64,000 nt of DNA from Lolium rigidum (lineage: Eukaryota; Streptophyta; Magnoliopsida; Poales; Poaceae). Under the pieces are notes generated by a model. It had not been told where the DNA came from. It saw nothing but the letters and a program-made list of their open reading frames with translations, and made no database searches. Position numbers and translations under genes: made by a program. This document shows positions 59,326 to 64,000 of the stretch, in pieces. Numbering within the stretch: position 1 is the stretch's first letter; each line of letters opens with the position of its first letter. The DNA lies in contig NC_061508.1 of the NCBI RefSeq assembly GCF_022539505.1, forward strand, positions 38,992,256 to 39,056,255, in the 5' to 3' direction.

Positions 59326-60090
59326 ATGCAATCCAATTTCGGTAGCACCTACGTACCCTGCCGGGAATTGATCAAGCGCGCCTCTTTGCGGACCGCAATT
59401 ACAAGCCTGATGGCGTCCATTGTCGAGGACATCAGCCACGACGGTGACTACCTGCATCTGCCGTCCGTCGAGAAAGAGGACGCCGACGACTACACAGACC
59501 TGCCATCTCAAGAAGAGGAAGAAGAGGAAGAGGAACAAGAAGAGCAAGAAGAAGAGGAGCAAGAAGAGGAAGAGGAACAAGAGGAGCAAGAAGAAGAGGA
59601 GGAGCAAGAAGAGGAAGAGGAAGAAGAGGACGGGCTCGAGTACATTCGTCTGGAGGATTTCGTGGCCTTTGCGCTGTCTATGAACCTTGGCAGCTACATA
59701 CTCGCGGATATAATAGAGGCGCAAGACGCTGCGGCGAGCACGTCCGACGCCACCCCAAGCATCGGCGTCGCGGGTGCCTCAGACGATTCGGAGTTGGGCG
59801 AGGCGCTGGAGACGGCGGAGGCGCCATCTGACGGTCGCGACTGTCCGATCTGCTTGCAAGACGACGACACAGCGGAGTGGAAGGAGACCCCGTGCGGGCA
59901 CCGGTTCCACGGACGGTGCGTCCAGAAGTGGCTGCAGGCGAAAGGGAGCTGCCCGATGTGCCGGAGTCAGCTGGTGGCCAAGATTCCCACCGCCGCCGCC
60001 ACAAGTACTGCTCCAGAGATAGAGCAGTCAGCTTTCGTGGAGTTCTATGATCGGGTTATTGCCAGCTCCGCTCTCACGGAGGAGGATTAG
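59326..60090 (+). CDS. RING-H2 finger protein, probable E3 ubiquitin ligase, Glu-rich
   Basis: 254 residues in one intact exon. The C-terminal half holds a RING-H2 domain with metal ligands Cys173, Cys176, Cys190, His192, His195, Cys198, Cys209 and Cys212 (CPICLQ, PCGHRFHGRC, KGSCPMCR), the pattern that recruits E2 enzymes. Residues about 62-101 are almost only Glu with a few Gln, coded by a GAA/GAG/CAA repeat at 59,509-59,632. A short conserved-looking segment (YIRLEDFVAFALSMNLGSYI) separates it from the RING. No signal peptide or membrane segment, so it is probably cytosolic or nuclear. The first ATG is used here. An in-frame ATG at 59,410 (MASIVEDISHDGD) has a better +4 G and could be the real start. 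AATAAA at 60,106 is a likely poly(A) signal. The substrate is unknown. Confidence 0.88.
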   Translation: MQSNFGSTYVPCRELIKRASLRTAITSLMASIVEDISHDGDYLHLPSVEKEDADDYTDLPSQEEEEEEEEQEEQEEEEQEEEEEQEEQEEEEEQEEEEEEEDGLEYIRLEDFVAFALSMNLGSYILADIIEAQDAAASTSDATPSIGVAGASDDSELGEALETAEAPSDGRDCPICLQDDDTAEWKETPCGHRFHGRCVQKWLQAKGSCPMCRSQLVAKIPTAAATSTAPEIEQSAFVEFYDRVIASSALTEED

Positions 60091-60111
60091 CTGCTTAATT
60101 AGCTAAATAAA

Positions 60112-60529
60112 GTTCTACGATGGTTTTTACTTGTAATAGAAAGGACCAGATATAATGATATCGACATATATATGTTAGCCTTCCTTGTGTAAACATCAGG
60201 AGTAAAAAATGTGTATAGCGCAGATGCATCCTTGCCGGTAACACAAGATCGATCTGGCAGTGCAGGGCTGGCACTACATGTCACCGATACTTCTGTGTGG
60301 CTGTTTTGCCAAGGGTACTATGAGTTCTACTCGGGGCACTCAAGCAATTATGAGGCTTAAAATAACAATTTGCATAAAGCGAGATCTTTTTTTTGAATAA
60401 TAAGAAAAATCGTTAAGATGCTGCCTAAGCTGGTATGGTACAAATCAAGGTGCTTTTTAAAAGGGTTGATCTACATGATAATTTTATAAGTTGATCAAGT
60501 AATCAACAAAATTTCTTCGTTGTAAAAAA
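60112..60529. other. 3' region of the RING gene and spacer
   Basis: AT-rich with no gene. It probably includes the RING 3' UTR and the edge of the following LINE fragment. Confidence 0.5.
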
Positions 60530-61115
60530 ATGAGAAGCCTTCTTCTCAAACTTGATATTACCAATGCATTTGGTACGATAGCATGGCTATTCCTAATGGA
60601 AGTCCAAAAGGCTTTGGTAACAAATGGAGACAATGGATCCCGGGCCCATCTATTTGGTACCTCGGGTTTTAAGGGAAGGAGACACCCTCTCTCCCATGCT
60701 TTTTATTTATTTTGGTAATGGAAGCTCTTAGTCTGTTGTTTGCCAAAGCCGAAGTGAACAGTTTGATATCCTCCTTCCCCATTGGAAGAAATATTCATCA
60801 AAGACTTCTGGTGATGTTATTATCTTCCTTGAGGCCTCAAACTCAAATGCGGCCGCGGTTAAATTTATCCTGGATATATTTGGTGGAGCTTCCGGTCTAA
60901 ATTGTAAAATGAGGAAGAACTATATTTCTCCTATCTATGGTTGTGAAGATATCTTTTAGAAGATCAACAATATTTAGAGTGCCAATTCACTAGATTGCCA
61001 ATTAAATATCTTGGACTCCCTCTCCATTTTAGAAAGGCACGCAATGAGGATTTTCAAGAATTAATTGACAAGAGTGGGAGCAAACTTGCCTCCTGGAGTA
61101 ATTTCATGCTTACAA
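60530..61115 (+). mobile_element. LINE reverse-transcriptase fragment
   Basis: It codes pieces of a LINE reverse transcriptase in several frames: LLKLDITNAFGTIAW, MEALSLLFAKAEVN, then GGASGLNCKM and IKYLGLPLHFRKARNEDF further on. The catalytic YADD-type segment is not intact. Both ends are truncated, the right one against CACTA-like sequence. It does not overlap in content with the LINE at 43,430, which carries the following part of ORF2. Confidence 0.75.
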
Positions 61116-61359
61116 AGAAAAACAATTATCTATGCCGATGACAATGCCGTCGGCATCAATGTCGCCCTGACGCCGTCAGGTAGTCCGTCATGATGGATGT
61201 TGGGAGAGCCCATGCGGCAGAGCTACGCCAACGACACAAGCTAGGCCGACGGGTACCGTTGGCGTAGGTCTATCTAGGCTGACGATAACATGGCTCCCCT
61301 CCCCTGCTGAGACCTACGCCGGCGTCCCTGAAAAAAAAGCCGTCGAAGTAGAATCCAGG
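61116..61359. mobile_element. CACTA-like subterminal sequence
   Basis: It contains repeated short words of the CACTA subterminal type in both orientations (ATGCCGATGACAATGCCG, GCCGTCGGCAT, TACGCCAACG, GGCCGACGGG, GTTGGCGTAGG). No CACTA terminus is seen, so this is an internal or truncated piece. Confidence 0.5.
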
Positions 61360-61746
61360 TGACATAGGCATCCCCAATGGGCCTGCCAAAGATGGTACCC
61401 GGGGTTTACTAAAGGCCCAGGACTCGAAGAATAAGAAGACTCGGAAGCTTATATAGTGTTAAGGAAAAATAGTTTGTATTAGGAAAGATAGAGATTTGTA
61501 ATCTTACGGGTTGGGTACGAAACCCTCCCGGACTCTGTAACTTGTGTATTACGAAACCCTCGGCTCCACCCTCTATATAAGGGGGAGTCGAGGGACGAAG
61601 AAAGGATCGAATCTCTCGTCAACATAACCCTAGTTTTACAGTCGTCGAATACTTTTCGGCTGAAACCTTCGAGATCTACTTGCCCTCTACTTCTAGCAAA
61701 ACCCTAGTCTACGATCTGTAGGCATTGACAAATTAAACCTTTGTCA
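61360..61746 (+). repeat. 5' LTR of element F
   Basis: 387 bp, starting TGACATAGG and ending TTTGTCA, so the ends form a 5-bp inverted repeat (TGACA/TGTCA). TATA box TATATAA at 61,574-61,580. The right end is fixed by the adjoining primer site (61,748-61,765). The left end is inferred from the inverted repeat only. Confidence 0.65.
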
Positions 61747-61791
61747 TTGGCGCCGTCTGTGGGAATTAGAGGTTGCAAGGATCTGATCTCG

Positions 61792-64000
61792 ATGGCACGT
61801 CCAGAATCGTCGACTTCATCGGTGACCAGCAATGCGATGGATCGAGGTAAACAGGAAAAAACTGATCTAGTCGATTTTATTCCTCACCCGCCCTCCCGTA
61901 TGGATGCATGTGCCTATCTGGAGGAGCCCATCGTCATGACGTTCGAAGAATTCCGATTTGGCGTCAACAAGGACGGATCCTACCATCTCGAAGTTCCGAT
62001 CTCGTCGGAATTCTCAGCGGTCGATTCTAACTTTTCGTCGAGTGACGAGGAGTTTTCGTCGCCACGCTTCATCGACAACAAGGCAAGCGGAAAGCTCGCC
62101 AAGATCTTCAGCAACACATCTTTCGAGTCGTCTGCGGACTCCTTTATAAGCAGCGATTCCGACAGCGTCGACAACTTCAACTTCATCGACAAATCTGCTG
62201 CCATTGGAAAGGTCTTCACCAATCTATACGATGGTGTCACCAATCCTGATAAAAATCAATGCTCAAAATATCATCAGATCTATGCGATCGAAGAGGCAGG
62301 CCGATCAGAACCATAAACGTCAGAGGCCTTCGACAATTTGGGAAATCCATACGTCGATCCCGCTGATCTCAGAAAAGGCCTAGGCACTAAATACGTCGGG
62401 TCCACGCCTCGAGAAAGAGTACAACTCCCGCAAGCAGCGTGGGATAGGGCTGCAAGAGCCATGGATGGTTCAGAAACAATGACCACCACTGCTACTGTAC
62501 AAGAGCTACAAGCATATCAATATAGACTTGCTCGAGTAAGTAGAGAGCTGGAAAAACAGACAACATCCTTGAATAGGAGAAAAGAGGCAGCTTCCGCGTC
62601 CGGCGAGGCGTCGAGCAGAGCTCAGTCGACAATCAGAAACTTCGGCGGATAGCCATAGAGAGGCTCGAAGGAGAGCAAGATCTCAGCTGCAAAACATACC
62701 GGAAGAAGAAAGAGGAAATCTAATTCAAAATCTCGACATGTCCTTCATGACGATTGATGAAAGGGGAAATATCATCCCAAAAACACCAGAAGCAGGTTAC
62801 ATGGCAACGCAAGCTTACATCCTCGCGTCCAGACCACCTCCTGGGGACCCGAGAGAACCATTGTTCAATATGGCAATGGCTGGAGTAGGAGTTATGGGAA
62901 CAGCGTTCGCAGCTACGCCTCCCGAAGGAAATCCCAGGCAAAATAGTCCACGACCCACTGCAGCGGTCCAAGATCCACCGAGAACAAGTGGAGCAAGAGA
63001 CACAGCAGCTCAAGTGAGGGTGGATAGAGCGCGACAAGAAAGAAGAGAACGTCAGTACTCACCAGAAGTTGCCGACGAAGATATGTGTGGACTCCCGTGC
63101 TTTACGAGAAGAGTTCGAAAGACTCGAGTCCCAAAAGGGTTCAAGTTACCATAGAATTTCAAGAAATTCGACGGCCTGTAGGATCCCGAGGATTGGCTCG
63201 TGGATTACCTCGAGATGGTGAAACTGGTAGGAGGAACCAGAGCAACAGCTATGCAAAGCATCCAAGTTCACTTGAGTGGTGCCGCAAGATCTTGGATAAA
63301 GAAACTTCCCCCAGGCTCCATCGACAGCTGGGATAATTTCGAGGACATCTTCGTAAGAAATTTTCGATCCACACAGCAAGAAACCTGCGTCATTGGAAGA
63401 ATTGAGGGCGTGTCGACAGAAACACGATGAGTCGATGAGAAAATATATACAGTGGTGGAACATTATAAAAAACTCGGCAGAGGACATATCTGACGAGAGA
63501 GCAATAGATGCGTTCGTGGAAGGAATTCGGCGAGGAGATTTCGTCGAGGACTTAGGGAGAACTAACCCTAAGACCATATCCGCACTAATGGAGATAGCTA
63601 ATAAGTGGGCAGATGGAGAAGACGCAATATAAAACAAGCGACACAGGTCGCCAGAAGAGGATCGTGGTCGAAATTATCAAAATAGAAGGCGATTTTCTCG
63701 CCAGTTCTACAACAACGACGCTCCTGGCCATATATCGGCTGGCTTTCGGGGAAATCCTGGAGGGAATAGTCGAGATGACTATCAAAGGAGTAATGAGCAA
63801 CAAGGCGACAATAGAGGTGATCCTCGCGGCAACAGGCAAAATAGTGGACCAAGGTTTCAAAGACCTTACATGTCCCCCGAAGAAATGATGAACGGCCCGT
63901 GTCAAATGCATTTTTATCTCGACAACAATGGAAAGAGGCAGTCAGGACATCTCCAGAAAGACTGCCGAAATTTTCAAGCAATGTTGCGAGCCGCAGGAAT
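61792..64000 (+). pseudogene. gag gene of element F, broken, incomplete at the window end
   Basis: Retrotransposon structural protein. It begins MARPESSTSSVTSN, shortly after the primer site. The Ser/Asp-rich N-terminal block ends at 62,316. Further frames follow at 62,338-62,652 and 62,738-63,154. An in-frame TAG (63,178) interrupts the start of the capsid domain, followed by the gag core (YLEMVKLVGGTRATAMQS, LSGAARSWIKKLPPGSID), a frame change near 63,400, then KYIQWWNIIKNSAEDIS. A Gly/Arg/Asn-rich tail and a knuckle-like Cys/His cluster lie near 63,900-63,970. At least four breaks make it non-functional as read. Confidence 0.75.

Larger units (their letters stand above)
61360..64000 (+). 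mobile_element. Gypsy retrotransposon F (Tat-like), 5' part, cut by the window end
   Basis: 5' LTR, primer site and gag region in order. The 3' half lies outside the window, so target duplications cannot be tested. The primer site type (TTGGCGCCGTCTGTGGGAA) is usual in Tat-branch Gypsy elements of grasses. Confidence 0.75.

Overview
This window looks like a piece of a large grass nuclear genome, most likely subfamily Pooideae (wheat, barley, oat or ryegrass relatives). The evidence is nested LTR retrotransposons, CACTA, Helitron and LINE remnants, very GC-rich single-exon coding sequence typical of grasses, and a CC-NB-LRR gene of cereal type. The species cannot be fixed from the sequence. 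Coordinates were counted by hand and should be good to within a base or two at the named boundaries. LEFT TWO THIRDS (1-42,241): after a CACTA transposon end (1-456), one LTR retrotransposon, here called A, spans 661-42,236 between matching 5-bp target duplications (GTCGG). It has been filled by later insertions. Element C (4,875-26,683, minus strand, TSD CTTAC) sits in A's internal region. Element D (9,427-22,891, minus strand, TSD CATAC, LTRs of 5-6 kb) sits in C. Element B (28,819-41,759, plus strand) sits in A's 3' LTR and lost its left end in a deletion. Element E (29,159-36,806, minus strand, TSD ATTAT) sits in B. A, B and C share LTR ends, a 3' noncoding domain and a primer site matching tRNA-Asp. 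A and C carry a gag-like gene with a CCHC knuckle, B carries an unrelated unknown ORF, D carries nothing coding, and E carries gag-protease plus an antisense ORF. None of the five has a recognisable reverse transcriptase or integrase, so all look non-autonomous. MIDDLE (42,237-48,057): a worn LTR-like fragment, a 5'-truncated LINE with an internal inverted segment, two perfect hairpins, and a transposon-like element with inverted ends of about 110 bp. RIGHT THIRD (48,058-61,359): this is the gene-bearing part. It contains a two-exon CC-NB-ARC-LRR disease-resistance gene interrupted by one in-frame stop, a retroposon with an 11-bp target duplication, an intact intronless pectate lyase with its own TATA box, a 1.9-kb Helitron ending 10 bp before the TATA box of an intact RING-H2 gene with a long Glu-rich tract, then LINE and CACTA debris. 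RIGHT EDGE (61,360-64,000): the 5' LTR, primer site and broken gag region of a further Gypsy element (F), cut by the window end. The host genes do not form a pathway. Their link is transposon activity around them: Helitron next to the RING promoter, inverted-repeat element before the NLR, and retroposon before the pectate lyase.
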